From Rhodocyclaceae bacterium (GTDB taxonomy: Bacteria > Pseudomonadota > Gammaproteobacteria > Burkholderiales > Rhodocyclaceae), in contig JANYAW010000119.1 in NCBI GenBank assembly GCA_025361105.1, positions 1 through 10,316 on the forward strand: a stretch of DNA of 10,316 bases. The letters run 5' to 3'. Numbering within the stretch: position 1 is the stretch's first letter; every line of letters starts with the position of its first letter. Of this stretch, positions 1-6,070 are shown piece by piece. The position numbers and the translations under genes were made by a program. Under the pieces are notes generated by a model. The model saw only the letters and a program-made list of their open reading frames with translations. It had not been told where the DNA came from and ran no database searches.

Positions 1-1377
1 GACGAGTATCGGATGCTCGGCCTTGATTCACACGCGATATGGGCATGGACTAACCATTCGGAACCGATATGCAGAAGAAATCGCGGCCAGTTGTTGGATA
101 GTTTTCCAATACTTGTGCCGATTTTTTCTCATCATCGACTAAATCATCAGACGTGGGTAAAAGAGGTTGAAGTGGCAGTTGATCAAGGTGATCCGCTGTT
201 TGAAACTCTCGCTCGGATTACGCGCGTTCGCGGGCCAACAGTGAAATATTTAGCGAACCAGCGTCCGAGCGAAGTCGGATTCGACTGGATCAGGTCGGTG
301 ATGGCACTTTTCAGCGCGATCAATATCATGCCGGAAAGTGAGTGGCCAAGTTCAGCAAAAGAATGGGCGCAAATGCGGACGTTTTGGATTTTGGCTGGAC
401 TAGGCGGCTTGCCTGGTGATGTCATTTTTAGTGCTACGTGCGGGATACGATGGTACGTCAAGAAATACGTGTTTACACAGTTGTGCCGCAATGGCTATTC
501 CAAGCGCGCAGAGGAGCGCTTGAATCGAATGACTGATGGAAAGCTCAGCGGAATTTCCCATGTTGGCGATTACTGTGAGTATGTGAGCAACTGGTGCAGT
601 CACATATGCTGGCGCACGGAGGAAAAAATCGGAGTGCCGCCTATCTATGAGCGATTTTTGATGCGCTATTCACTCGCAGAGCTCATTCGACAGTCACTGA
701 AATGGCATGACGAAATTGTCCGCATCGGTCAGCAATACGAGAGATCGCATGAACCGCGTGAAGAAAGTGAGTTGACATCATGGCCTTCATTGCTCACTGA
801 ACCGATTAAGTCTGGCGATTTGAACGCGGTTGCATTGACATGCACTGACGATCTCGCCGGGGAAGGCGCTCGGTTACGACATTGTGTTGTCAGCTACGCT
901 GATAAATGTATGACTGGTGAAAGCCATATTGTGTCGATTCGGAATGCAGCTGGCGCCAGTCTATCGACTGCGGAAATCGTGCTGGAAAGCGATGAGCAAG
1001 GTGGCTGGCAAGCTTGCGTTCGCCAACATTACGGAATGAAAAACGCTACTCCACCAGTTCCCTGCGAGCGCTCGCTTGTACTGGTCTTGCTCGCCGTCAA
1101 CTCCCCCGAGTCGCAAGCTTGGTTACGAGAGCTTCATTTGATCCATGAGCGCCGCAGAACCAAGATACTGGACTATTTGGCCAAGGCTCAACAGAATCTG
1201 CATTCGCTCGGCGAACTTGTTTTGAAACTGGTCCTGCCAGATTATGACGATGCAGTTTCTTGGCTTTATCGTGAAAGCTTCCTTGCTGAACATGCGTCAT
1301 CCGCCAGGCGCGACGAACTATGGGAGCTGGCAGGAATGCTGGAGCATCAAGAAAATCTTGCTCGCCATCGCACCTGA
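1..1377 (+). CDS. PcfJ-like domain protein, 5' end outside window, probably frameshifted near its 3' end
   Basis: The frame is open from the first base, so the ATG at 13 may be internal and the true start is probably upstream. Numbering from that ATG, residues about 270-345 show the PcfJ-like signature: GARLRHCVVSYADKC (285-299), HIVSIR (305-310), STAEI (318-322) and VRQHYGMKN (336-344). PcfJ is named after a protein of the conjugative plasmid pCF10. The family is also chromosomal in proteobacteria, and its function is not known. The first 260 residues are mostly helical, rich in Trp and Cys, and carry no motif I recognise. The C-terminal 100 residues look helical. The frame stops at TGA 1375-1377. 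Removing one A from the run at 1352-1355 joins it smoothly to a second frame that ends at 1480, so the gene is likely frameshifted. The family call is fairly sure; the role is unknown. Confidence 0.8.
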   Translation, partial: DEYRMLGLDSHAIWAWTNHSEPICRRNRGQLLDSFPILVPIFSHHRLNHQTWVKEVEVAVDQGDPLFETLARITRVRGPTVKYLANQRPSEVGFDWIRSVMALFSAINIMPESEWPSSAKEWAQMRTFWILAGLGGLPGDVIFSATCGIRWYVKKYVFTQLCRNGYSKRAEERLNRMTDGKLSGISHVGDYCEYVSNWCSHICWRTEEKIGVPPIYERFLMRYSLAELIRQSLKWHDEIVRIGQQYERSHEPREESELTSWPSLLTEPIKSGDLNAVALTCTDDLAGEGARLRHCVVSYADKCMTGESHIVSIRNAAGASLSTAEIVLESDEQGGWQACVRQHYGMKNATPPVPCERSLVLVLLAVNSPESQAWLRELHLIHERRRTKILDYLAKAQQNLHSLGELVLKLVLPDYDDAVSWLYRESFLAEHASSARRDELWELAGMLEHQENLARHRT

Positions 1378-1480
1378 TCTTGGTTTCGACGACCTGGATG
1401 GGGTGCAGGACGGCGAAATGGCAATGATTGCATTTCAAGAGATGATATCGCCGGATAAGACAGCGGCCAAAAAGGCGTAG
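1356..1480 (+). other. Probable displaced C-terminal tail of the PcfJ-like gene (+1 frame)
   Basis: This stretch lies in the frame one base on from the upstream gene and reads ILLAIAPDLGFDDL then DGVQDGEMAMIAFQEMI, ending AAKKA at TAG 1478-1480. It has ordinary protein composition. If one A of 1352-1355 is dropped, the upstream protein continues MLEHQE-ILLAIAPDLGF without a break. A separate small gene starting at ATG 1244 would overlap the upstream gene by more than 130 bases, and its first 30 residues have no protein-like character, so I prefer the tail reading. The cause could be a true mutation, a base-calling error in a short homopolymer, or (least likely) programmed slippage. Confidence 0.5.
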
Positions 1481-1609
1481 ATCGAACATCAATTGCTCGC
1501 CTACTGTGGGCTTGATACTTACGCGATAGTTCGGATGTGGCAGATATTTTCGGGCGTGATGATTTACGGATATGATTTTCGACTATGCCAATTTGGTGTT
1601 TGGGGGTGA
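1481..1609 (+). pseudogene. Remnant of a DUF2779-type nuclease C-terminus
   Basis: Immediately after the TAG at 1478-1480, in the same frame, the translation reads HQLLAYCGLDTYAIVRMWQ, then IFSG, and runs to TGA 1607-1609. The pattern LLxYCxLDTxAMVxxW is typical of the extreme C-terminus of DUF2779 proteins, which are RNase H-like. There the Y-x3-D spacing (YCGLD) corresponds to the third exonuclease motif of the DEDDy class. Such proteins are several hundred residues long, and here only about 25 recognisable residues remain, with no start codon or upstream body. I read this as the scar of a deleted gene. The match is from memory of the family pattern and is short, so it is not certain. Confidence 0.45.
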
Positions 1610-1669
1610 TTTAACTACCACCGTGAATCGATTCTTGAAATTACAATTACCAATTATCGAAAGAAAATC

Positions 1670-1966
1670 ATGATGATTTGGAATCGCTGCACCGCCGACA
1701 TTATCTTTTATGACGAGAGACGCGCTGCCACCAACGAAGAAGGTTATATCGTCCGTCTATCGGATCAAACAATTGAAGTCGCCTACGATGATGATGAAGG
1801 TGCTGTCTGCTATCGAGGCAAGAATAACGGCAATGGTCACTACGAATTAAGAGCACCTGAACGACACGGCGAAGCTTCTCTGCATGCCATTCAAGATGGT
1901 CACATCATGGAAGGATATTGGAAAGAGGGTGAAAGTCGCGGGATGTGGCGGATTCGACTAATTTGA
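1670..1966 (+). CDS. Small hypothetical protein, probably beta-rich (98 aa)
   Basis: The reading frame encodes an acidic, Gly/Tyr/Trp-containing protein with alternating hydrophobic residues. Distinct pieces are GYIVRLSDQTIEVAYDDDEG (25-44), YRGKNNGNGHYELRAPE (48-64) and the end EGYWKEGESRGMWRIRLI (81-98). This looks like a small beta sandwich or barrel closing with a GMWRI strand, a pattern I have seen in uncharacterised bacterial proteins but cannot attach to a named family. There is no signal peptide or membrane segment, so it is probably cytoplasmic. The start is ATG ATG at 1670/1673; the upstream GAAAGAAA is only a weak ribosome binding site. It sits alone, behind a degraded region and convergent with the nuclease-like gene, 42 nt from that gene's stop. 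Function is unknown. Confidence 0.65.
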   Translation: MMIWNRCTADIIFYDERRAATNEEGYIVRLSDQTIEVAYDDDEGAVCYRGKNNGNGHYELRAPERHGEASLHAIQDGHIMEGYWKEGESRGMWRIRLI

Positions 1967-1979
1967 AACACGCTTTGTC

Positions 1980-2000
1980 GGCCAATGGGCTTAGTTGGTC
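1980..2000. terminator. Weak hairpin between convergent genes
   Basis: GGCCAA (1980-1985) can pair with TTGGTC (1995-2000), including one G-U pair, around a 9-nt loop. It lies in the 42-nt gap between two convergent stop codons, which is where a bidirectional terminator would sit. The stem is short and has no T tract, so this is tentative. Confidence 0.2.
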
Positions 2001-2008
2001 AATCATGG

Positions 2009-2692
2009 TTAACCGCGTTTACGCACCCGAAGTAGCAAACAAACCCCAGGATACAGGTACCGTTTCGGTGCATCTTCAATATCTCGAGAGCTAGCTGGGA
2101 ACACCGAAGCCATGGCATCAAATTGAACAAACTTTTCTAAGGATTCAACGACTTTATTGATGCTGCCTTCCAAATTGTCAACCCGCTTCCCTTCAAATTG
2201 ATTGACCTTAAATCTTGGGACTACAAAACACGCGGCAAGGCGTACGTCTGCCTCATCTGCCGTCACGTCCCCAATATCCCTCCACGCACCTGCAAACGTC
2301 CCTCCTATTTTTTCACAGATAGCTTTCTCGTTACCAAAATCTATGAGCGGCGATACCATCTTAGCCTCAAAGGCGAACGTGCGGCCTTCGTTGGCAATAA
2401 AAAGGTCGCAACGTCCGCTTTTTTTTGATCCATGTTCGCCTTTCTTTATGGTTGGAAATTCCTCCAGCGCGATCCAGTTTTTGCCGGTGATCCATGCTGC
2501 CGATGCTAGGATGCCAACATTTGATCGTTCTGATGCCCAGTAGCAGGCATCAGCTTTCTTAAAGTTTTCAGTTGTAGCTATCGATGAATATCTTTCCACC
2601 AGATCACGCCATTGTTCCAACACTGGTTTGAGCACCGTCAAGTCACTTTTCGTCGAAAGTGTCCCGCGTAAGACGATTTCAGATTTCTTCAT
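2009..2692 (-). CDS. Putative PD-(D/E)XK-like nuclease, hypothetical
   Basis: The protein carries GRCDLFIANEGRTFAFEAK, that is Asp, then a beta hairpin, then Glu-x-Lys. This is the active-site layout of the PD-(D/E)XK nuclease superfamily (D122, E135, K137 if counted from the upstream ATG at 2770). A preceding segment, YWASERSNVGILASAAW (77-93), supplies a helix with a Glu, as expected before the core. The rest is mixed alpha/beta with no membrane segment. I use ATG 2692 because AAAGAG lies 5 nt before it. An in-frame ATG at 2770 would add 26 residues but has only a poor GGA upstream, so the start is uncertain. The family contains restriction, repair and Holliday-junction enzymes as well as inactive members. 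No methyltransferase or partner gene is visible, so substrate and role are unknown. It transcribes away from the 2927 gene. Confidence 0.65.
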   Translation of the reverse strand: MKKSEIVLRGTLSTKSDLTVLKPVLEQWRDLVERYSSIATTENFKKADACYWASERSNVGILASAAWITGKNWIALEEFPTIKKGEHGSKKSGRCDLFIANEGRTFAFEAKMVSPLIDFGNEKAICEKIGGTFAGAWRDIGDVTADEADVRLAACFVVPRFKVNQFEGKRVDNLEGSINKVVESLEKFVQFDAMASVFPASSRDIEDAPKRYLYPGVCLLLRVRKRG

Positions 2693-2770
2693 ATGCACTC
2701 TTTCGTTTCGATAGTGAACAATTCCGATTAACGCACAGTGCTTTTTCTCGTCGTGAAAATTTGATGCCAT

Positions 2771-2926
2771 GACATGCGATCCAGATTACGCGCTTTTCAA
2801 GCTAGCGATTCCATATCCAGACAAAATTCTGGAGCCGAATCCTAAACGACACTAACCGTCGCATCACCCACGCATACTCCCTGTGCCCGATTTGCATGGG
2901 CATGAATCAATCAAAGGGAGTGAATC
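2771..2926. other. Divergent intergenic region
   Basis: This 156-bp spacer separates the minus-strand nuclease-like gene from the plus-strand DUF4352 gene and must hold or adjoin promoters for both. I found no convincing -35/-10 pair on either strand. A small stem CCAGA/TCTGG around 2818-2833 is too short to interpret. The only clear signal is the ribosome binding site at its right end. Confidence 0.4.
2916..2920 (+). promoter_or_regulatory. Ribosome binding site GGGAG
   Basis: GGGAG ends 6 nt before ATG 2927 and fixes that start for the DUF4352-like membrane protein. Confidence 0.7.
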
Positions 2927-4180
2927 ATGATCAAAGCAGGTGGAATACTCGCCATCATTGCCGGCTTGCTCGGTTTGTTGGCAGGTGTGGTGACTCTGTT
3001 GATGGGCGGGCTGGGCGAGGCGTTTTCCAGCGACCGCGCTGGCTTGGCGATTGGTATGGGCTGGGGCGGGATTTTGTTTTCGCTCCTGGTACTGGTCTAC
3101 GGTGCGATCTCGTTTGCAAAGCCACGCGCAGGGGCAACGGGGCTTGCTTTGTCTGCCTTGGCCGGAATCGTGTTGGGTGGCCTGTTGGTCGCTGTGTTGA
3201 TGGTGCTTACGCTGGTCGCTGCGGTGATGATATGGCTGGGCCGGAACAAGACGGACGATCCGCATCCAACGATTGCGGTAAAGCACTGGCGCGGCATGGT
3301 GTTGGCGGCGATAGTGCCCGTATTGGCGGCGGTGCTTGTGGGTGGCAAAGTGTTCGGGGCCAAGGATGGCGCATCGTCCAGCGCGTCGGCGAGTGCCGCA
3401 CCACTCGCCGTGGGGCAGACAGCGCACTCGGATCATTTTGATGTCACCGTTCGTGCGGTACATATTCTTCAATCGCTGGGTCAAGGCATAGCTCAGGAAG
3501 TTGCTCCGCCGGGAACAATCTTTGCTGTGTTCGAAGTGGTGGTTCGTTGTATTGACAAAACGAGCCGCACTTACATGCCCGGCGATTTACTGATTGAACT
3601 GGATGGTAAGGCGCTGAAATTCGACCGCAGTGAAATTATTTTCGGGCTCGACTCGCCAATCGGCAGCATCAATCCGATGACTGAAAAGACTGGCTACATC
3701 GTATTCAAGATTCCTACGGCGGCAGCTAAATTGCCATTGCGGTGGATACCGGCACGTGGCTTTGGCAAAGTGCAATTTGCGTTGAATGTGCAAACGCTTG
3801 CTGCTGCGCCATTAACGAGTGCGGCCGCGCCGCTAACTGCGCCAGATCCGCAGCTTGATGCGGCTGTCGCCACTAGCGGTGCGACCAAGCTTACCGGGCG
3901 ATATGTTGAAGGCAATGGCAGCTCGGTGGAGCTGCGCCAGTCGACGAGCGGTCAATGGGAATTCGCACTTGCAGTCGTCTCTGCCAACGGAAATACGGGA
4001 GACGTTGAGGGTGCGCTGTCTGTCAATGGCAACATGTTCACCTATAGGAATGCAGAGTTTGATTGCGTGCTCACATTTCGCACGAACAGCAACAGCATCG
4101 AGGTCGCGCAGGCAGGTACGTGCGGCTTTGGCATGAACGTGATTGCCGACGGCACTTATCGCAAACAGGTGGGTCGGTAA
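2927..4180 (+). CDS. Membrane protein with DUF4352-like domain and C-terminal beta domain (417 aa)
   Basis: Three parts are visible. Residues 1-141 are membrane: helices at about 5-28, 39-62, a 35-residue stretch 70-104 that could hold two, and 121-141. Positive loops KPR (65-67) and RNK...KHWR (106-122) suggest five passes, with the rest in the periplasm. A Ser/Ala linker (149-158) follows. Residues 160-290 resemble DUF4352: VGQTAHSDHFDVTVRAVH (162-179), an FAVFEVVVRCIDK strand (199-211), then YMPGDLLIELDG and a TEKTGYIVFKIP strand, an immunoglobulin-like fold common in exported proteins of unknown role. After a second Ala/Pro linker (291-318), residues 321-415 form a beta-rich domain, LTGRY...ADGTYRK, with two cysteines (C380, C399) that could form a disulfide. 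The start is set by GGGAG. It may head an operon with the two genes behind it (41-nt gap). Function is unknown; an envelope sensor or ligand-binding role is only a guess. Confidence 0.75.
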   Translation: MIKAGGILAIIAGLLGLLAGVVTLLMGGLGEAFSSDRAGLAIGMGWGGILFSLLVLVYGAISFAKPRAGATGLALSALAGIVLGGLLVAVLMVLTLVAAVMIWLGRNKTDDPHPTIAVKHWRGMVLAAIVPVLAAVLVGGKVFGAKDGASSSASASAAPLAVGQTAHSDHFDVTVRAVHILQSLGQGIAQEVAPPGTIFAVFEVVVRCIDKTSRTYMPGDLLIELDGKALKFDRSEIIFGLDSPIGSINPMTEKTGYIVFKIPTAAAKLPLRWIPARGFGKVQFALNVQTLAAAPLTSAAAPLTAPDPQLDAAVATSGATKLTGRYVEGNGSSVELRQSTSGQWEFALAVVSANGNTGDVEGALSVNGNMFTYRNAEFDCVLTFRTNSNSIEVAQAGTCGFGMNVIADGTYRKQVGR

Positions 4181-4197
4181 TCGGCCGACACGCCGAT
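4180..4197. other. Short inverted repeat after the DUF4352 gene
   Basis: ATCGGC (4180-4185) and GCCGAT (4192-4197) form a 6-bp stem with a 6-nt loop directly after the stop codon. There is no T tract. It may weakly slow transcription or protect the upstream mRNA end, and does not by itself argue against co-transcription. Confidence 0.25.
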
Positions 4198-4209
4198 CAA
4201 TCAATCTCT

Positions 4210-4214
4210 AGGAG
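4210..4214 (+). promoter_or_regulatory. Ribosome binding site AGGAG
   Basis: AGGAG stands 7 nt before ATG 4222, a strong site that fixes the start of the first LRV-like paralogue. Confidence 0.75.
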
Positions 4215-4221
4215 CTAAAAA

Positions 4222-4746
4222 ATGAAGATCAATGCGCAATTAATGTTGGATGATTCCGAGAAGAACTTTTCCATCCCACTTTCATCCACCGTTTTGGCAA
4301 CACTGGTAGATTTGTTGCCAGACAACGTGGCCAATACCGAGGTGTTTGACTATCTTGCCGGTCATGCCGATAGCGCCGTGCGGATGGCGATTGCAGAGAA
4401 GGAGTTCTTGCCTGCCGGAGCCATCAAGCACTTGCTTAACGATGCCTCTATCGATGTCTTAAAGAAGCTGTTGAGTTCGCGCACTGCACGCGGGCAGCTA
4501 GGCACAATCGAAGCGCTGGCACTTTGCCGTCGCGATCCCGATCTGGCCGAGACAATCGCTTATTGCTATGAAGATTTCGCGCAATGCGACGAGTCGGTGA
4601 TTGGTTTTCTGGAAACCCACGCGGATACAAAAGTGCGCCTCGGCTTAGCGTCAAATTGCTTGGTGCCAAAGTGGGTGCTGCAACGGATGGCGAAAAACGA
4701 TTTGGATTCGGAAGTACGCGATTCCGCACGCTATGTGATGACTTGA
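4222..4746 (+). CDS. LRV/HEAT-like helical repeat protein, first tandem paralogue (174 aa)
   Basis: This soluble protein has an N-terminal segment INAQLMLDDSEKNFSIPL (3-20), likely two strands, followed by helices. Two stretches repeat each other: residues 42-84 (FDYLAGHADSAVRMAIAEK then FLPAGAIKHLLND) and 127-169 (IGFLETHADTKVRLGLASN then LVPKWVLQRMAKND). The shared pattern LxxHADxxVRxxxAxxxxLPxxxxxxLxxD is that of leucine-rich variant (LRV) or HEAT-like repeats, which usually build protein-binding surfaces. A different segment, ALCRRDPDLAETIAYC (100-115), separates the two halves. The next gene is a clear paralogue, roughly 40 percent identical by eye and colinear throughout. No signal peptide or enzyme motif is visible. 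The strong RBS and the 41-nt gap suggest co-transcription with the membrane protein upstream. A scaffold role is likely; the partner is unknown. Confidence 0.75.
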   Translation: MKINAQLMLDDSEKNFSIPLSSTVLATLVDLLPDNVANTEVFDYLAGHADSAVRMAIAEKEFLPAGAIKHLLNDASIDVLKKLLSSRTARGQLGTIEALALCRRDPDLAETIAYCYEDFAQCDESVIGFLETHADTKVRLGLASNCLVPKWVLQRMAKNDLDSEVRDSARYVMT

Positions 4747-4757
4747 TTTATGGATTT

Positions 4758-4781
4758 CACCAGCGCCAGTTGGCGCTGGTG
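4758..4781. terminator. Perfect hairpin between the two paralogues
   Basis: CACCAGCGCC (4758-4767) pairs perfectly with GGCGCTGGTG (4772-4781) around the loop AGTT; a T-A pair at 4757/4782 extends the stem. It begins 11 nt after the first paralogue's stop. No T tract follows on either strand, so it is not a classical intrinsic terminator. It could be an attenuator, an mRNA-stabilising end, or an extragenic palindrome. Confidence 0.5.
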
Positions 4782-4825
4782 ATACGCCGTCAATGAGCCG
4801 GAATTTAGTTTTTCTTTGCGTCAAC

Positions 4826-4829
4826 GGAG
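4826..4829 (+). promoter_or_regulatory. Ribosome binding site GGAG
   Basis: GGAG stands 6 nt before ATG 4836 and supports the start of the second LRV-like paralogue. Confidence 0.7.
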
Positions 4830-4835
4830 ACAAGT

Positions 4836-5366
4836 ATGCAAATCAATGCGCAACTGGTGGTGGACGACGGTGAGCAAAACCTATCAATTCCGCTTCCTGC
4901 AGAGTGTATTGCCGCGCTGGTCGAACAGCTCCCGGACAATGCGACACATGCCAGTATTTTTGGCTGCTTATCTCGTCATAGCGCCAGTTCGGTTCGCGCG
5001 GCAATTGCCCAAAAGAGATTCTTGCCTCGGACGGCGGTTGCTCGATTGACAGAGGATCCAGCCATCGAAGTCATTTCCGGACTTTTATATCTTGGAAGCG
5101 CAAGTGCTAGTCTAAGCGCCGCTGATATCCTCGCGATCTGTCGCCGCGACAGTGGTCTAGCCAAACAAGTCGCTGGAAATTGCACCGAATTTGCCTGCGA
5201 TGATGCTGTTTTCGAGTTCTTGGAGACACACTCAGACGAACATGTGAGAGCAAGACTCGTTGATGGTTGTCGAGTACCGAGAGCAGTGCTACAACGTATG
5301 CTACAGAGAGACACGGACGCGGGAGTGCGCGAGGCCGCGCGTAGAGCGTTGGACAGGGGAATCTGA
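4836..5366 (+). CDS. LRV/HEAT-like helical repeat protein, second tandem paralogue (176 aa)
   Basis: This is colinear with the gene before it. Shared blocks are INAQL..DD and SIPL at the N-terminus, LPDN (32-35), SVRxAIAxKxFLP (52-64), CRRD (102-105), FLETHSD (128-134) and VPRAVLQRM (147-155). The same internal duplication is present: residues 41-84 and 125-168 each follow LxxHxxxxVR...LP/VP...L..D. It differs from the first copy by an Ala/Ser-rich middle (GSASASLSAADILA, 87-100) and a more basic C-terminus (VREAARRALDRGI). It is helical and soluble, with no signal peptide and no enzyme motif. Divergence well below identity says the duplication is old and both copies are kept, so they may form a heteromer or bind different partners. 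It follows its paralogue after an 89-nt gap holding a hairpin and its own RBS. Function is unknown. Confidence 0.75.
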   Translation: MQINAQLVVDDGEQNLSIPLPAECIAALVEQLPDNATHASIFGCLSRHSASSVRAAIAQKRFLPRTAVARLTEDPAIEVISGLLYLGSASASLSAADILAICRRDSGLAKQVAGNCTEFACDDAVFEFLETHSDEHVRARLVDGCRVPRAVLQRMLQRDTDAGVREAARRALDRGI

Positions 5367-5411
5367 TATTTGCAAGGATCAGATAATTGATGTGTGCGTT
5401 TCTAGATTCTT

Positions 5412-5900
5412 GTGAATGTATTTTTTGACACCGAGTTCACCGGACTTACTTCCGACCCGCATCTAATATCAATAGGTCTCGTCGCCGACAATGGAAATCA
5501 TTTGTATATCGAACTCACTAACGGATGGGCTGAGGCGCAGTGTTCATCGTGGGTTCGCAATCACGTATTACCGCAGCTAGGCACAGGTGAGAAACTTGGT
5601 CGACGCGATGCCGCAAACCGGATACTTATTTGGCTGTCGTCATTTGAAACCGAGACGACCTTGTTGGGTGAAACTGACTGGGACACCATCCTCATTAGTC
5701 AGCTCTTGGGTGAATCAAAAAAAGCCGCAAGTGTTGGCTGTCGGATAAATCAGCTTGCTTACCGCGATACGTCTCAAGCGAGATCATTCGAGAACGCAAA
5801 ACGAGACTTCCTGGCGACAATTCAAGCTTCACCACATCATGCATTGAATGATGCTTGGGCGTTCCGTGCCGCATGGCATCTTGTTTTCGTCGGACGATGA
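5412..5900 (+). CDS. DEDDh 3'-5' exonuclease, Rv2179c / RNase T-like (162 aa)
   Basis: The motifs of the DEDD exonuclease superfamily are all visible. FFDTEFTGL (4-12) is Exo I with D6 and E8. GETDWDTILI (86-95) holds the Exo II Asp (D89 or D91). HHALNDAWA (142-150) is Exo III, with H142 and D147 in the H-x4-D spacing of the DEDDh group. The segment SSWVRNHVLPQLG (45-57) and the total length match the single-domain 3'-5' exoribonuclease Rv2179c of Mycobacterium tuberculosis. It is expected to trim RNA or single-stranded DNA 3' ends using two metal ions, in the cytoplasm. The start is GTG 5412: an in-frame stop at 5403-5405 leaves no upstream ATG, and the DTE motif follows at once. No Shine-Dalgarno is seen. 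It lies 45 nt after the second repeat protein and could be co-transcribed. Confidence 0.85.
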   Translation: MNVFFDTEFTGLTSDPHLISIGLVADNGNHLYIELTNGWAEAQCSSWVRNHVLPQLGTGEKLGRRDAANRILIWLSSFETETTLLGETDWDTILISQLLGESKKAASVGCRINQLAYRDTSQARSFENAKRDFLATIQASPHHALNDAWAFRAAWHLVFVGR

Positions 5901-6059
5901 GTCTGCTCGCAAGGAAGTAAATGAACCTCAAACTCGCCAGCCAATATTTTTTGCCATCAATGTCGAACATAGCACGATGTCACGTGGTAATTTGACGGCG
6001 TGTTGTCAGCACCAACTAACGAGTTTCAGGGCATCATGATGGCATTACCTCAATCCCTC
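5901..6059. other. Intergenic region before the dehydrogenase gene
   Basis: About 160 bp without a coding signal. A TTGACG at 5992-5997 could be a -35 element, but the sequence 17 nt later (ACTAAC) is a poor -10. I see no hairpin or repeat here. This is the apparent border between the accessory-looking left side and the housekeeping-looking right side. Confidence 0.3.
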
Positions 6060-6064
6060 AGGAG
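6060..6064 (+). promoter_or_regulatory. Ribosome binding site AGGAG
   Basis: AGGAG stands 6 nt before ATG 6071 and fixes the start of the SDR gene. Confidence 0.75.
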
Positions 6065-6070
6065 CAGTCG

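Noticed and set aside
1244..1340. ATG 1244 as the start of an independent 78-aa gene
   Set aside because: It overlaps the PcfJ-like frame by over 130 bases, its first part is not protein-like, and the second half is better explained as the displaced tail of the upstream gene.
1..1480. PcfJ-like gene as a sign of an integrated conjugative element
   Set aside because: Chromosomal PcfJ-like genes are common, and no relaxase, type IV secretion, integrase or attachment site is visible here.
2198..2543. Plus-strand open frames opposite the nuclease-like gene
   Set aside because: They are shadows on the opposite strand of a better-supported coding sequence, with no ribosome binding site or recognisable motif.
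2864..3484. 206-aa minus-strand open frame opposite the DUF4352 gene
   Set aside because: It is rich in His, Gln and Arg, a composition typical of an antisense shadow of an Ala/Gly/Val-rich gene; the plus strand has an RBS, membrane helices and a domain match.
5992..6020. Possible sigma-70 promoter (TTGACG, 17 nt, ACTAAC) before the SDR gene
   Set aside because: The -35 is good, but the -10 matches only about half of TATAAT, so I do not list it as a feature.
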